This document shows, in pieces, positions 12,001-21,563 of a stretch of 64,000 bases of DNA. Origin of the DNA: Ciona intestinalis (lineage: Eukaryota; Chordata; Ascidiacea; Phlebobranchia; Cionidae); the NCBI RefSeq assembly GCF_000224145.3, contig NW_004190441.2, forward strand, positions 310,001 through 374,000. Direction: 5' to 3'. The translations under genes were made by a program, and so were the position numbers. The number at the start of each line of letters is the position of its first letter. The stretch's first letter is position 1. A model generated the notes under the pieces. The model did not search any database and was not told the origin of the DNA. It saw nothing but the letters and a program-made list of their open reading frames with translations.

Positions 12001-12719
12001 TCATACTTGTACCAGTGATATGTTTCATCGCTTCGCTTTACTTGATCGTGGCCCCCATCATCGATGAACCACAGCTGGCATATCTTTACGCAGCAATCTT
12101 TATATTAGCGGGCCTTCTATTCTATTTCCCACTCGTTCATTTTAAGAAGGTTCCTGCGTTTATGGGTAAGCGGAAGTTTCATCAAATCCAAAAAATTAAA
12201 GAAATAAATATGTGGTAGGAACCTTACAGGGTGTTTGACGGGCACCTCTAACCCAAAGTTTACGAGTTCGAGGCTCTGCACTGCTACCGTTGTGGGCGTA
12301 TGTGTACTTGGGCAAGACACTTAACGGCAGTTGGTCAACCCAGTGGTCACTAATGGGTTGTCTAAAGAAATCAATCATCCACAAATTACATACGCGGTGA
12401 CTTATATAAGCAGGCACGAGGTGTATGAAACAGAACAACCATGTTATAACGAATGTCGTTGCCCCGCCATGTGAGGATAAATAAGTTACATGCATGGTAA
12501 CCTGTAAGCGGGTACGAGGTGTATGAAACAGAACACCCGTGTTATAACGACCATCATTACCACGCCATGCAACTATTAACAAGCCATCCCCCATCTCCTA
12601 CAGAACCGCTCTCTAGTTTCCTCCAACAAGTATTAGAAGTTGTTCCTCCACCCGATGAAGATGAACCAAGTGATGAAGATCCCGTAGAACAAAAACAAAC
12701 TGATTTCCATTCGTTCTAA
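6091..12719 (+). CDS. SLC7A9: b(0,+)-type amino-acid transporter light chain (SLC7A9-like), one exon frame-broken
   Basis: Twelve-helix APC-superfamily exchanger for cystine, dibasic and neutral amino acids, expected to pair with an SLC3A1 (rBAT)-type heavy chain at the plasma membrane. Exons: 6091-6180, 6993-7140, 7564-7806, 9230-9471, 9918-10041, 10352-10455, 10839-10935, 11327-11482, 11997-12165 and 12604-12719 (TAA). Recognition marks are [15 protein letters not shown] in helix 1, [17 protein letters not shown] (the loop Cys that links to the heavy chain), [21 protein letters not shown] and the C-terminal [10 protein letters not shown] typical of SLC7A9. All junctions keep phase except exon 4. 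There AFYGG is followed in another frame by [11 protein letters not shown], and the helix-6 stretch equivalent to human LWAYDGWNQLNY is absent. Restoring 32 nt would repair phase and give 506 residues against 487 in human. The gap is either an assembly deletion or a real lesion. Confidence 0.9.
6288..6395 (-). mobile_element. SINE tail fragment
   Basis: Inverted tail-only copy in intron 1 of the SLC7A9-like gene, with ATAACATGGGTGTTCTG and GCTCGTGCCCGCTTACAAG. Confidence 0.7.
6690..6905. repeat. 97-bp minisatellite, about two units
   Basis: Two tandem units of the window-wide 97-bp repeat, with the blocks AACATTGTATATGCACATTC and GTGAGGTCCTACAGTGAGGC, in intron 1 of the SLC7A9-like gene. Confidence 0.85.
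7217..7350 (+). mobile_element. SINE head fragment
   Basis: tRNA-like head and central domain only, with GTTCAAGGCTCGACGCTGC and GTCCTTGGGCAAGACACTTA. The tail is missing. Confidence 0.65.
7838..8030. mobile_element. MITE, GTAGGGTGGGG family, subfamily A
   Basis: Near-complete copy starting 32 bp after the exon-3 donor of the SLC7A9-like gene. Its right end abuts a subfamily B copy. Confidence 0.85.
8041..8229. mobile_element. MITE, GTAGGGTGGGG family, subfamily B
   Basis: Diverged copy next to the previous one. It keeps the CATGTCCCATCTTACCCCAA right end. Confidence 0.75.
8779..8960. mobile_element. MITE, GTAGGGTGGGG family, reversed
   Basis: Reversed copy. TTGGTTGGGGAAGATGGGAC starts it, and ATATGGGATATTATGTGC marks the far part. 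The far end is truncated. Confidence 0.75.
9499..9650. mobile_element. MITE, GTAGGGTGGGG family, truncated by a SINE tail
   Basis: Left end TATAGTAGGGTGGGGGAAGA is intact. The copy stops where SINE tail sequence (about 9655-9750) begins. Confidence 0.75.
10081..10239. mobile_element. MITE, GTAGGGTGGGG family, subfamily B, shortened
   Basis: Begins TATAGTGCTGTGGGGTAAGA. The right end is reduced to AACATCTTACC. It starts 40 bp after the exon-5 donor of the SLC7A9-like gene. Confidence 0.75.
10518..10822 (+). mobile_element. tRNA-headed SINE with doubled tail
   Basis: Diverged head (GGTTAGGGGTTTGACGCTGC) and central part, then two tail units. It ends about 16 bp before the acceptor of the exon at 10839. 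Confidence 0.7.
11525..11785. repeat. 97-bp minisatellite, about 2.5 units
   Basis: Same unit as at 48522-49256 but more diverged, in intron 8 of the SLC7A9-like gene. The ORF read through it here is a by-product of the repeat. Confidence 0.85.
11830..11963. mobile_element. MITE, GTAGGGTGGGG family, subfamily B, reversed
   Basis: Copy with both ends (TATAGTAGGTTGGGGTAAGA and CATCTTACCCCACATTACTA) and an internal deletion. It ends 33 bp before the exon-9 acceptor at 11997. Confidence 0.85.
12233..12585 (+). mobile_element. tRNA-headed SINE with doubled tail
   Basis: Central block TGTACTTGGGCAAGACACTT, followed by two successive tail units. It reaches to within about 20 bp of the last exon of the SLC7A9-like gene. 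Confidence 0.75.
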
Positions 12720-12738
12720 TACGTGATAAGACATACAG

Positions 12739-12914
12739 AAGGGTAGGGAAATATGGGACACCTTTTCATTCTAATTTCTTTCCCATTTGGTAGTAAACAA
12801 AGAAAAGTCAAAGAATTATAAAAACCGTATCTTCACGACTTCCATAGACCGTTGTTAATTCAGGATATTTGGATATTATGTTCTAAAGGTGTCCCATCTT
12901 CCCCCAACCTACAA
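12739..12914. mobile_element. MITE, GTAGGGTGGGG family, reversed
   Basis: Lies just past the stop codon of the SLC7A9-like gene, probably within its 3' UTR. The right end is GTGTCCCATCTTCCCCCAAC. Confidence 0.75.
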
Positions 12915-13391
12915 TATATATATAAGTTGTATTACACATAATAGCCTTGATGCAATCGAAGTTTAAGCGTTTGATAATACTGGTCTAAATATGAAGCAAA
13001 CAAATCGGTAGCGTGTTTTTTAAAATGAAGAATGGCAAACATACCCTTTTTATACCATTCAAGTCGCAATAAAAATAACCTCCAGCTTGAAGCGTTTGTA
13101 TTCACTTATTGGCTGGCGGATATACTTGTTGAAATTAACCGTTTTTGTGCGATTGGACAAATAAAGTGATGTTACTTACACATATACTATATATATCTAT
13201 TAATTAAAGCAACGAAGAGACGGAAATCAACATCAAAACGACAGTCGTAAAAACACGCTATGGGTAAAACCCCACAGTAAAATACACGATTACCACAAAC
13301 AGACGTTTAAACAAAAACCGCAGTAAAATTTCGTGACGTCTAAGGCTAAACGGTCCATTGGTTTTGAACTATGGTTGCCTGTTTGTCCCAA

Positions 13392-13756
13392 TGTCGCGGA
13401 AATCTGGTTCCCAAGAAATCTGGTCCCCATCGGCTACTGCGCATGCGCAGACACGGAACATTTTTATCAGAAATCTATAAATCTGGTTCCAAACGAAGAT
13501 TACTTTAATATATACATGTTTTTATAGATAGTTTATTCTGTTTAATGTCAAAATGTATGTTTTGTCCTTTTTCTTGTTCTTGACGTGTTAACGGTAGAGG
13601 TCACTTGTCATACTTCCTAATGCATGACTTACGGTAAAGTACAGTATTTTATCATTTTTTTATTTTTATTCGGAACCAGAGTTCTAGATTTCTTATAAAA
13701 AAGTTATAAGTAGCCGACGGGAACCAGTTTTCTAGGGGAACCAGTTTCGCACGACA
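13392..13756. mobile_element. Long-terminal-inverted-repeat MITE (GGTTCCC type)
   Basis: About 47-bp inverted ends. The left arm begins TGTCGCGGAAATCTGGTTCC. The right arm, reverse complemented, begins TGTCGTGCGAAACTGGTTCC, and both continue to CGGCTACT. Each arm contains the GAAA..CTGGTTCCC unit twice. No clear target duplication and no coding capacity. Confidence 0.75.
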
Positions 13757-13904
13757 CCCCTACTTCAATGATCTTCACGCTTCAGTGGAAAGAATGGGTA
13801 GAACCGGGCACGTATAAACACAGTAACAGCAGCCACGCTTTTAAAATTATGCTTTTCCCGTATTTTACCCGCAGTGTGTTTCAACGCCTGTCGATTTGTT
13901 TTGC

Positions 13905-14092
13905 TTTGTTTTTTTTTTACGTATCGAAAATTACTTTGTTTTGTTTAAAAAAAAAAGTTGTTTTTGTTTGGCGCATTATTCGTCATAACATGTTGACGAA
14001 ACGAAAGTTATTATTATGACAGGAAAAGCTGAATGTTCTTGAACGGATGCAACAATGTTTTGTTTTGTATACTGGACACAATAATATATTCG
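13905..14092 (-). repeat. Orphan copy of the sulfotransferase upstream block
   Basis: Around 100 bp here (CATGTTGACGAAACGAAAGT through TGAACGGATGCAACAATG) are almost identical to blocks at about 20940-21065 and 21680-21790. Those blocks lie directly upstream of the two sulfotransferase first exons. No first-exon sequence follows here, so it is a third, detached copy. Confidence 0.8.
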
Positions 14093-14747
14093 TGCTGTTT
14101 TATTCACACGGTGTTTTAATTAAATTTATCTTCGCTATCGTTTTCGGAAAGGTAAATGATATGTTTTGATATGCGAGAATTGATATGTTAGGTTTCTTTA
14201 AAAAAATGTCTCGATTTTTTTTTAAATCGAAGTTTGTTTTCATCGTATACGTCACACGGGTAAAAAACTGAACCTGGGAGTTTCCCATTGACGTCATTAG
14301 AATGGGAAAGTCACGTGGGTTTATTGTTACGATTATGGGGTAATTTAAACCCTTTGTCTGCTTGTACAGGCAGGAGGTGTGCTATATTGGGCAACTAAAA
14401 GGGGAAATATTTCCGTATGTTGTCGCAACTGAGTAAAAAGAAGGAACTTCAGCGTATTACAAGTTATATATAGCTAATATAGGTATATATAGCAGTCTAT
14501 ATTTCATGTTTGGGCAAACCGTGGCGTATTCAGCAATGATTTGATTTACTCTCAATGGAGAACCGTTATTATAATTACTGAAATGTAAAATTAAAGGAAC
14601 TAATTCTTGTATGTATATCAGGTGTATTTAAAATACGTGAAGTCCCATGGTTTGATTATATACAAGTAGGCCGTATGTAAATAACAGGTTCAAAGGTTGC
14701 GGCAATGCCTGGGAAACTGCAGTTGTGTTTCAGATATAAGAACATGC

Positions 14748-14939
14748 ATAGTTGGGTGGGGGGAGATGGTACAACTTTTCATTCTATTTTTTCGTCCCAT
14801 TTGGTAGTAAACAGAGTACAGTTAAGGAATTATAAAACCGTATCCTCACGACTTCCACGGACCGTTAACTATTTAAAATACGATCACGATATTTAGATAT
14901 TATGTATTGAAGGTGTCCCATCTTCCCCCACCCTACTCT
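14748..14939. mobile_element. MITE, GTAGGGTGGGG family, reversed
   Basis: Near-complete copy. Ends are GTTGGGTGGGGGGAGATGGT and GTCCCATCTTCCCCCACCCT. Confidence 0.85.
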
Positions 14940-15655
14940 ACAATGTTTGTTGCGAGTGTGTACGAGATCTTCTAGCAATTGTCAGTTTTGTGGTTTTAAG
15001 TTTGTGATCTGTTGTGAAAATCATTAAACTAACAAATGCCGGAAACTATTTCACAATTACGTTACACCTGGGGCAACGACGTGCATGTAGATTGTAGAAA
15101 ACTGAATTCAGTTAGATTGAACCTTAAGCAACATAAAATTAAAAAAAAATCTTTTACATTAGTTTATACACAACGTTTTTTAATCTGCAAACCGAATTCG
15201 AAAAAAATTTAACTTTAAAACAGTCCAATTACTATTTTTATGCAAAAAAATCAAAAAAATCATTTAAAAAAAATTGTTTTAATTAAACTGTACAACTCCT
15301 AGTTTTAAATTGGTGTCAGCGATTTCGAGTTCTCACTTAGTTACGCAAGACGCAGAAATACAGCCGTTTTGGGTGCTTGAGACAGAATTCGAAAATAGCA
15401 AAACACGTTCTCGTTTTGCGCTGAGTTGTTCGTATAGTTTGGCTTGCGTGACTAGTTAGCAGGTAAAATAGATTCGCCCTTTAGTCAACCTATACTTGTT
15501 TAGTGCGCATTCTGTCAATCTATATTTGTATTGTAGTATGCACTGTTTATTGTGTTGGCAGGTTTTCAAACTAAGTCTTGTATAAGATCTGGTGCTACGG
15601 AAACGTAACAGAGAAAAATTATCTTCAGGCAATTGTATATATAGAGAAGAGATAT

Positions 15656-15850
15656 ATAGTAGGGTGGGGTAAGATGGGACACCTTTAGCACATAATATCG
15701 AAATATCCTGATCATGTTTTAAACAATTAACAACGGTCTATGGGGGCCGTGAGAATATGGTTTAAAATTCTTTAAATGTTTTTTGTTTGCTACTAAATGG
15801 GAAAAGAAAATAGAGTGAAAAGGTGTCCCAACTTACCCCAGCCTACTATA
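15656..15850. mobile_element. MITE, GTAGGGTGGGG family, subfamily A, nearly intact
   Basis: One of the best copies. TATAGTAGGGTGGGGTAAGA and the complementary right end ACTTACCCCAGCCTACTATA enclose the standard interior. It ends about 110 bp before the orphan seven-helix ORF. Confidence 0.9.
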
Positions 15851-15963
15851 TATTTCGACTAAGTGGCATCGGTATTGTCAAGACTTGTATATAGTGTGGT
15901 GTACGTTGCAGGTTTTTTGAAGTAAAACTTATATAATATAATACTGCCATAAAGTATACGTGG

Positions 15964-17004
15964 ATGCTGTTTACTGAAATACCAGCACACATGGATGTTG
16001 GTTACACCTCTGCAAGGAATGCTTCGTTTTCCAAGTCAGAATTCGCTGATAATGTTGCAGACATGGATATATTATTAGCATCATGTGTATCTGTATTCAT
16101 TCTACTATGTGTGTATCTCGTCATTGCTTTGTTGATGTTCGAGATTCGGTCGAGGAAAAGCAGTCGATCACCCCGCAGGTTGTCCAGGAGAATCAGCAAC
16201 ATATCTTCGCAAGTAATCGACAACCGAAAGCTAAAGCTTCGTATTCTCTGCATTATCGCAACGGTAGCCGTTCTGCTTCGATGCGTCGCTGAGTTGTTTT
16301 ATATCTTCATGGGACGACGGAGCGATTATAGGTGTAACGTTTCACTCAAGTTGCATATTTGCCTCTTTGCGGTTTCGATCACTACGATATATGTCTTCTT
16401 ATGGTACCGACAGAGACTTATGTACATGGACCCACAGATGCAACTGCATAACACAGCACTCAGCCGATGGGTTAGTCGCTATGTGTTGGCGCTGATGGTG
16501 GTGACCGCTATTGGTATCATAGTAATTTTCCTGACGTTACGGAAATACAGATCGCAAGAAAACACCTGCATCGCAATATCTGTTAATTTCGGTACAGAAG
16601 TTCCTTTCATAATCATTGCTTGCTGTTTAGTTGTGTTCCAAGTCCTTCTCATGGTTCTGTTTATACGACCTTTATTTTGCAATGCGATTATCCCATCTGA
16701 CCTTAATAGGAACGGGGACAATCTTACACGACGTGTGCTCAAGCGAGTTACCATAACTGCTGCAATTTGCGTGGGTTCGGACATTGCGACAGCTATAGTC
16801 ACGTTACTAAGCGAACATATCATAGTCTCGAACGTTGTTTACGACGCGAGTTTGGTGCTCAACTTAATATGTGTCGTGTGTTCGTTTTCTGATTGGAAAG
16901 CAAGAATGTTTCCGATGTTTGAACGAACCAACACCAGTTTGTATAGTTTCGATTCTGTTGCAAACTCAACACCAAATCGGCCAAGCCATTTACCGGTCGT
17001 TTAA
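15964..17004 (+). CDS. Orphan seven-transmembrane receptor-like protein, intronless
   Basis: A 346-residue ORF in one exon. Hydrophobic segments at about 35-60, 92-112, 127-147, 170-192, 206-233, 253-280 and 288-306 fit seven helices. The N-terminus (about 33 residues) has NAS and the loops are basic (for example SRKSSRSPRRLSRRISN after helix 1), as in an intracellular loop. I see no DRY or NPxxY motif, so it is not a standard rhodopsin-class receptor. LWYRQRLMYMDP after helix 3 and CSFSDWKARMFPMF after helix 7 may be family marks. Of the two nearby ATGs, 15964 is the first; an internal Met at residue 10 is also possible. A SINE tail begins within 10 bp of the stop, so the 3' UTR includes repeat sequence. 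It could be a tunicate-specific receptor family; I cannot name it. Confidence 0.75.
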   Translation: MLFTEIPAHMDVGYTSARNASFSKSEFADNVADMDILLASCVSVFILLCVYLVIALLMFEIRSRKSSRSPRRLSRRISNISSQVIDNRKLKLRILCIIATVAVLLRCVAELFYIFMGRRSDYRCNVSLKLHICLFAVSITTIYVFLWYRQRLMYMDPQMQLHNTALSRWVSRYVLALMVVTAIGIIVIFLTLRKYRSQENTCIAISVNFGTEVPFIIIACCLVVFQVLLMVLFIRPLFCNAIIPSDLNRNGDNLTRRVLKRVTITAAICVGSDIATAIVTLLSEHIIVSNVVYDASLVLNLICVVCSFSDWKARMFPMFERTNTSLYSFDSVANSTPNRPSHLPVV

Positions 17005-17122
17005 AGTCACCCACAAAGTTACATACGTGGTAACTTGCAAGCGGGCACGAGGTGTATGAAACAGAACCCCCATGTTATAACGACTGTTGTTGCCCCGCCA
17101 TGCCAGGATAAATAAGTTACAT
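17005..17122 (+). mobile_element. SINE tail fragment
   Basis: Tail copy immediately after the orphan receptor stop codon, with GTATGAAACAGAACCCCCAT and AACGACTGTTGTTGCCCCGC. Confidence 0.75.
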
Positions 17123-18013
17123 TTATTCAAAACGTATGTAATCTTGAAAAACAAAACAGCAATGATATTTTACGTATAGTAGTAAATATCCAAGGTGTTT
17201 ATTGGGTTTAGTAGCCACGCTTTTATTCGTCAATTTACTTCAGGTAGTTTTTATCCGTAGTATATTTTAACTCCTATTATTTTAGTGATGTTTCCCGTCG
17301 TTTCGTTGTTTTAATAAATTGTATCTGTATTAGTATTACTGTATTCGAAGGGATAAATAAAAGTCATGTTACCCCCCCCCCACGAACAACTTGTTTGTGA
17401 GCGTACCAATACACTGTGACGTCACATACACTTAAAAGTTGTATATAGCGTGTTTGAGTTATATAAATAGACGCATGATGGCGGAATGACATGACTTCCA
17501 CGAACAAGAAAACGTGTATAATAGTTAATACGCGTCACGCGTGTGTAATAGTTACAGTTATTAACTAAATCATTTGAATATTGTGGCGTGAAAAGGTAAC
17601 TCTACATTTACCCACGCTTTCTTAGAGTCGTAGCAACAAATTTCGTATCCGAATAAATGACCTGCCCCGTGACAGAAAAGTTAGCACGCATGTGGACTAT
17701 TTTTAGGCCAAATTTGTGGTCCAAGGCTTGACGCTGCTACCATTGTGGACGTATGTGTCCTTGGACAAGACACTTAACGGCAATTGCTCCAACCCAGTTT
17801 TCATCAATGAGTTGTACAAATTGTTAGCCATATAGCCTACTTTACAAAATATAAAACGAAAAAAAAACAACAATCACCACAAAGTTACCTACGTGGTAAC
17901 TTGTAAGCGAGCACGAGGTGTATGACACAGAACACCCGTGTTATAACGACTGTTGTTGCACGGCCACGCGAGGGTAAAATAATATACATACATAACCTAA
18001 ATCGCCAGCCCGT
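17123..18013. other. Convergent intergenic region
   Basis: Separates two convergent genes. It has a C-run at 17371-17380, a tRNA-headed SINE at about 17690-17990 (TTGACGCTGCTACCATTGTG, then two tail blocks) and otherwise A/T-rich sequence without a recognisable gene. Confidence 0.55.
17690..17990 (+). mobile_element. tRNA-headed SINE
   Basis: Head partly lost. The central block TGTCCTTGGACAAGACACTT and the tail GAGCACGAGGTGTATGACAC are clear. It ends about 25 bp from the sulfotransferase stop codon. Confidence 0.75.
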
Positions 18014-21000
18014 TTACCACATGAACCTGTAACCTAGCAGATCAAACAGCTCCTCGTTAAAGGGGCGAAAAAACGCTTTCAATTTTGTTACGGCCGTTGG
18101 ACTGGGTACTGGTTTTCCTCGCACAGTCGTTAGGCTCTTCTTGCTTGACGGACAATATCTCCTTATGATGTTGGCTGTAGCGCAGGGCGGGTGGGGGCAT
18201 GTCGCGTTTTCGACAAGGCAGTAAAATCCAGTCGATGGAAGCTTTACAAAGTCGTTCGCTGTTATAACTTGTTGTAAGTCTAAAAACGATTGAATTTTGT
18301 TCATCACAACGGCTGGTGAGGTTATGACGTCCTCCCCGGTCACAACAAGCACGTCATCACGAGGATATAAATCATAGAAATCTTTTAACCCGTATAAATA
18401 GATACTTCTGGTCACAAATGTTTCATTTAACACACGACGGAACACAAGCGAATTGATGTCTTTCCCAAAATCCACGTCAGACTTCCTTGATTTGAACTTT
18501 GAAACCGCGCTATTCACCATCGTATCGAAGTCGCCACTTATGTATTCCTACAGAAACATGTTGATGTTATGTATAAGACAGTGGGGTAAGATGGGACACC
18601 TATAGCACATAATATCTTAAACTTTCTGATCGCGTTTTAAACAATTAACAACGATTTATGGGAGTCGTTGGGTATACAGTTTTATATTTCTTTGTTTACT
18701 ACCAAATCAAACGAGAAAATGGAATGAAAAGATGTCCCATTTCCCACTCTACTAAATAGTACTGTCGGGTAAGATGGATACTGTTAGCACATAATAACCA
18801 ATATTTCCTGATCGTGTTTTAACAATTACAAACGCGCTTTTGGAGTCGTAAAGATGTGGTTATTTATTAGTGTAAATATTCTTTGTTTACTATCAAATGG
18901 GAAGATAAAAGAGAATGAAAACATGTCCCATCTTACCCGAAACTTACTTTATTTATTTATAAGTAGCAACAACTGTGTTTTTAGGGGCCAGAAATAGAAA
19001 TGGTTGAACGATGCTATAAATTTGGAGAAATAGAAAAACAATCACCCGCAAAGTTACATACGTGGCAACGTAATTAAGCGGGCACGAGGTGTATGAAACA
19101 GAACACCCGTGTTATAACGACTGTCACTTTCCAGCTTCGCGAGGATAAACAAGTTACTTTCATTCAAGTTACCTTATTGTTCTGCAGTATGTGGTGATAA
19201 TCTGAAAACGTTCTTTTAACAGGATTGCATATTAGAACAATAACCTTGCTTGGTCTGTAGCGACCTAAACCATTGAGAGCATGCGGCATGTTGAAACACT
19301 CGTTGTCTCCGATTACAATCGCTCGTTTATCGGGAAACTCGTTTGCTGTTTTCCTATTTAAAGTTTTACGCTAATTAGTTGTTTCTGTTGATTAAGTAAC
19401 ATATAGAAAAATAAGCTAAAATGAACTGTAATCGACACGCGCATTGTTTGACTGTGAAAATATATGTTAAAATGACACTGTAACATTTATCATTAAATGG
19501 GCACCCGTAAAAAGAAGACTAAAAAAGCTGTCCTACTTTGGCCCACCCTACTATATTTTTAATAAGGATATTATTATTGTTTTCAAAGAGATAAATAAAT
19601 TATGTATAGTTTTACCTTAAATATTGTGAAAGTTCGTCCGGGTTTGAACAAGCGTGGGGGAAATCGGTGCCAGTGATTCTATGAATACCAGGGTGAGCTA
19701 ATAACATCATCTTGATCGTCTCAGAACCACATTTCTTCACAGCAACCAATGAAACCTTTAAATCAGAATAAACATATTTAGCTTTTAAAGCGGATGCGCA
19801 TTGTATACATGTGTCGTAACTTTACGCACACTTTTTTCTGATTAAAACTTTATTTTTGAAGTTTTATACTTACGTTTTATCCATAGGCGTGTTTTAACGA
19901 CTGTCGTTTAAACGTTACTCAAGCACCGTGTTAATTACTCAGACCTTCGTTACCCTTGGAGACATTTCTTGTCTCATAATTTTTAATATCCATTGTAGAA
20001 TTCCTATGAAACAACACTATATCTATACTTGGTTCTCGTTCATACACAAGTCGACCTATTTGGCTGATTCATTCGTATCTTGTGAAACCGGAAGCATGTA
20101 ATTACTGCATTGTCGCATGGTTTATACACTGTTGTATAGATATGAAGTTGAGCGAAGCTAACACCTTATTTGGAGATATCGTAGTTAAGCCATATGTTTC
20201 ACTTATACAAATTAACTGTGTTATTTTATAATTCTATGTAGATAAGAATAAGGAATATGCATACTGAATAAGTAGTCATGCCCACCGCTGCAACTTATAT
20301 ATATCGTCGAATGCGAATCAACAATAAAGATATAATCAGATACTTTCGAGCCATTGCAACACAGACGCAATACTGGCCCAGTCGTCCTTATAATCAAGGC
20401 CAGATATTCCAACAGAACAATTGGAATTAGACCCTACGAGACCAAGGGTAGCGTTCCACCTACTGCGACAAGAAGACTTGCACGCCGTAACAATCGAAGC
20501 GGAACAATTCCTGAGCGACACCTAGTGGTAGCAAACCCACCACAATCCTTTGAGCTAACTTAATCAACTAATTGCTTCATCGTGACCGAAGAGATGAGAT
20601 AAGACATTCATCCACACAAATTAACAGCTGATATTTCATGAACTAGTCCCCACTTACTATTGTAGCATCCGGTTTCACAGCTTCCGTCCCCATGCTGACG
20701 TATAAACCATATCTAGCTCGTACAATATAAACATAGAGTTTAAAGCAAATCCCCACCAAGCAAAGCAACCCAAAACAAAGTTGAAGCAAACGTACATTCA
20801 TGGCGACTATAGTTGGTTCGACGACTGATGATTTACGTTTTTACTTTTAGAAAGTTTTTTTAATATTAGTCATAGCAGCATGTTAACAAAACAAACGATA
20901 TTTTCCTGCAGGATTTTTTGTTTCGAAAAAAGTTGTTTTGTTTTGTTTGGCGCATTATTCATCATAACATGTTGACGAAACGAAAGTTATTATTTTGACA

Positions 21001-21563
21001 GGAAAAGCTGAATGTTCTTGAACGGATGCAACAATGTTTGGTTTTGTATGCTGGACACAATAACATTGTTGGTCGCCCTTGAATGTAACTTATTTCTTAA
21101 CAATGAAACCTTTAAATTGGATGCAAAATGTTTAGGTTTTAAATGGGGATAGATATATACAGTATGGGGGGAATAGGACACCTTTTTATTTGGATATTAT
21201 GTGCTAAAGATGTCCCATCTTTCCCCATCCTACTATGTTTAGATTGTAAAAGGGGATGCGCATTGTATTTGTCGTAACGTGTTATAACGATTGTCAATAT
21301 ACCGTTGCTTCCCGTGCAAACTACTCATACCTTCGTTATCGTGGCCGCAGAGATAAAATAAAGACATTTATTCACACAAATTAACAGCTTCTAGTATTTA
21401 ATTAATCCCAACTTACTATTGTAGTATTCGGTTCCACAGCTCGTTTCGTCCTCACGGCGTACAAACTGTATCTTAATCGCACTATATAGACGTAGAGCGA
21501 AGTAAAGCAAATCCCCACCAAGCAAAGCAACCCGAAACAAAGTTGAAGCAAACGTACATTCAT
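18014..21563 (-). CDS. Heparan-sulfate 3-O-sulfotransferase-like type II membrane protein
   Basis: Golgi PAPS-dependent sulfotransferase family. Main model: exon 1A 20801-20658, then 19755-19616, 19353-19173 and 18547-18014 (TAA at 18016-18014). This gives 999 nt and 332 residues, all in phase. Residues 1-25 form a signal anchor (LLQLCFGLLCLVGICF). The 5'-PAPS loop is VAVKKCGSETIKMMLLAHPG, where HS3STs have RKGGTR and LHPDV. The 3'-PAPS strand is VIVLICNPVKRTFSDY, where they have RNPVTRAISDY. GFYC and a second Cys flank the family loop, and the C-terminal FFRPFNEELFDLLGYRFMW fits HS3ST ends. The usual FFDWEE and KTPAYF blocks are replaced by GTDFPHACSN and GDNECF, so activity or acceptor may differ. 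A second first exon, 1B (21563-21417), has the same phase and could replace 1A. The SINE tail at 19040-19163 abuts exon 3. Confidence 0.82.
18577..18755. mobile_element. MITE, GTAGGGTGGGG family, subfamily A
   Basis: Intron of the sulfotransferase gene, 30 bp from an acceptor. It directly abuts a subfamily B copy. Confidence 0.8.
18758..18950. mobile_element. MITE, GTAGGGTGGGG family, subfamily B
   Basis: Second of two back-to-back copies in the same orientation. Carries GTTAGCACATAATAACCAAT and CATGTCCCATCTTACCCGAA. Confidence 0.8.
19040..19163 (+). mobile_element. SINE tail fragment
   Basis: Tail-only copy in an intron of the sulfotransferase gene, ending 8 bp from the exon-3 donor at 19172-19171. 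Confidence 0.75.
19440..19556. mobile_element. MITE, GTAGGGTGGGG family, remnant
   Basis: Only the right-hand part is recognisable (CTGTCCTACTTTGGCCCACC then CTACTATA). Confidence 0.5.
21156..21236. mobile_element. MITE, GTAGGGTGGGG family, strongly shortened
   Basis: About 80 bp, with both ends (TATGGGGGGAATAGGACACC and GTCCCATCTTTCCCCATCCT) and most of the interior deleted. Confidence 0.75.
21417..21563 (-). CDS. Alternative first exon 1B of the sulfotransferase
   Basis: ATG at 21563 to donor at 21417, 49 codons, beginning MNVRLLQLCFGLLCLVGICF exactly as exon 1A does and then diverging (TSLYVYIVRLRYSLYAV). It ends in phase 0 at GTAAGT, so it can splice to the shared exon 2 at 19755, skipping 1A. 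It could instead be a dead remnant of a duplicated gene. Confidence 0.7.

Larger units (their letters stand above)
12720..15963. other. Intergenic region, SLC7A9-like gene to orphan seven-helix gene
   Basis: No gene recognised. Contents are three MITEs of the common family (12739-12914, 14748-14939, 15656-15850), a different long inverted-repeat element (13392-13756), a copy of the sulfotransferase upstream block (13905-14092), and A/T-rich sequence with a possible AATAAA near 13069 for the SLC7A9-like transcript. Confidence 0.6.

Noticed and set aside
16479-16823. 114-codon minus-strand ORF
   Set aside because: Shadow of the seven-helix ORF on the other strand; no family features.
17371-17380. 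C homopolymer as a possible structural element
   Set aside because: A lone run next to A/T sequence, with no inverted repeat or array around it.
18014-18547. Reading the sulfotransferase as a carbohydrate sulfotransferase 15 or NDST enzyme
   Set aside because: The Cys-flanked loop and the FFRPFNEELF C-terminus fit HS3ST better, though at this divergence the call stays at 'HS3ST-like'.
20221-20563. Three overlapping ORFs in the sulfotransferase intron 1
   Set aside because: Exons 1A and 2 join in phase without them. A possible small exon (GISGLDYKDDWASIASVLQW) has no convincing acceptor.
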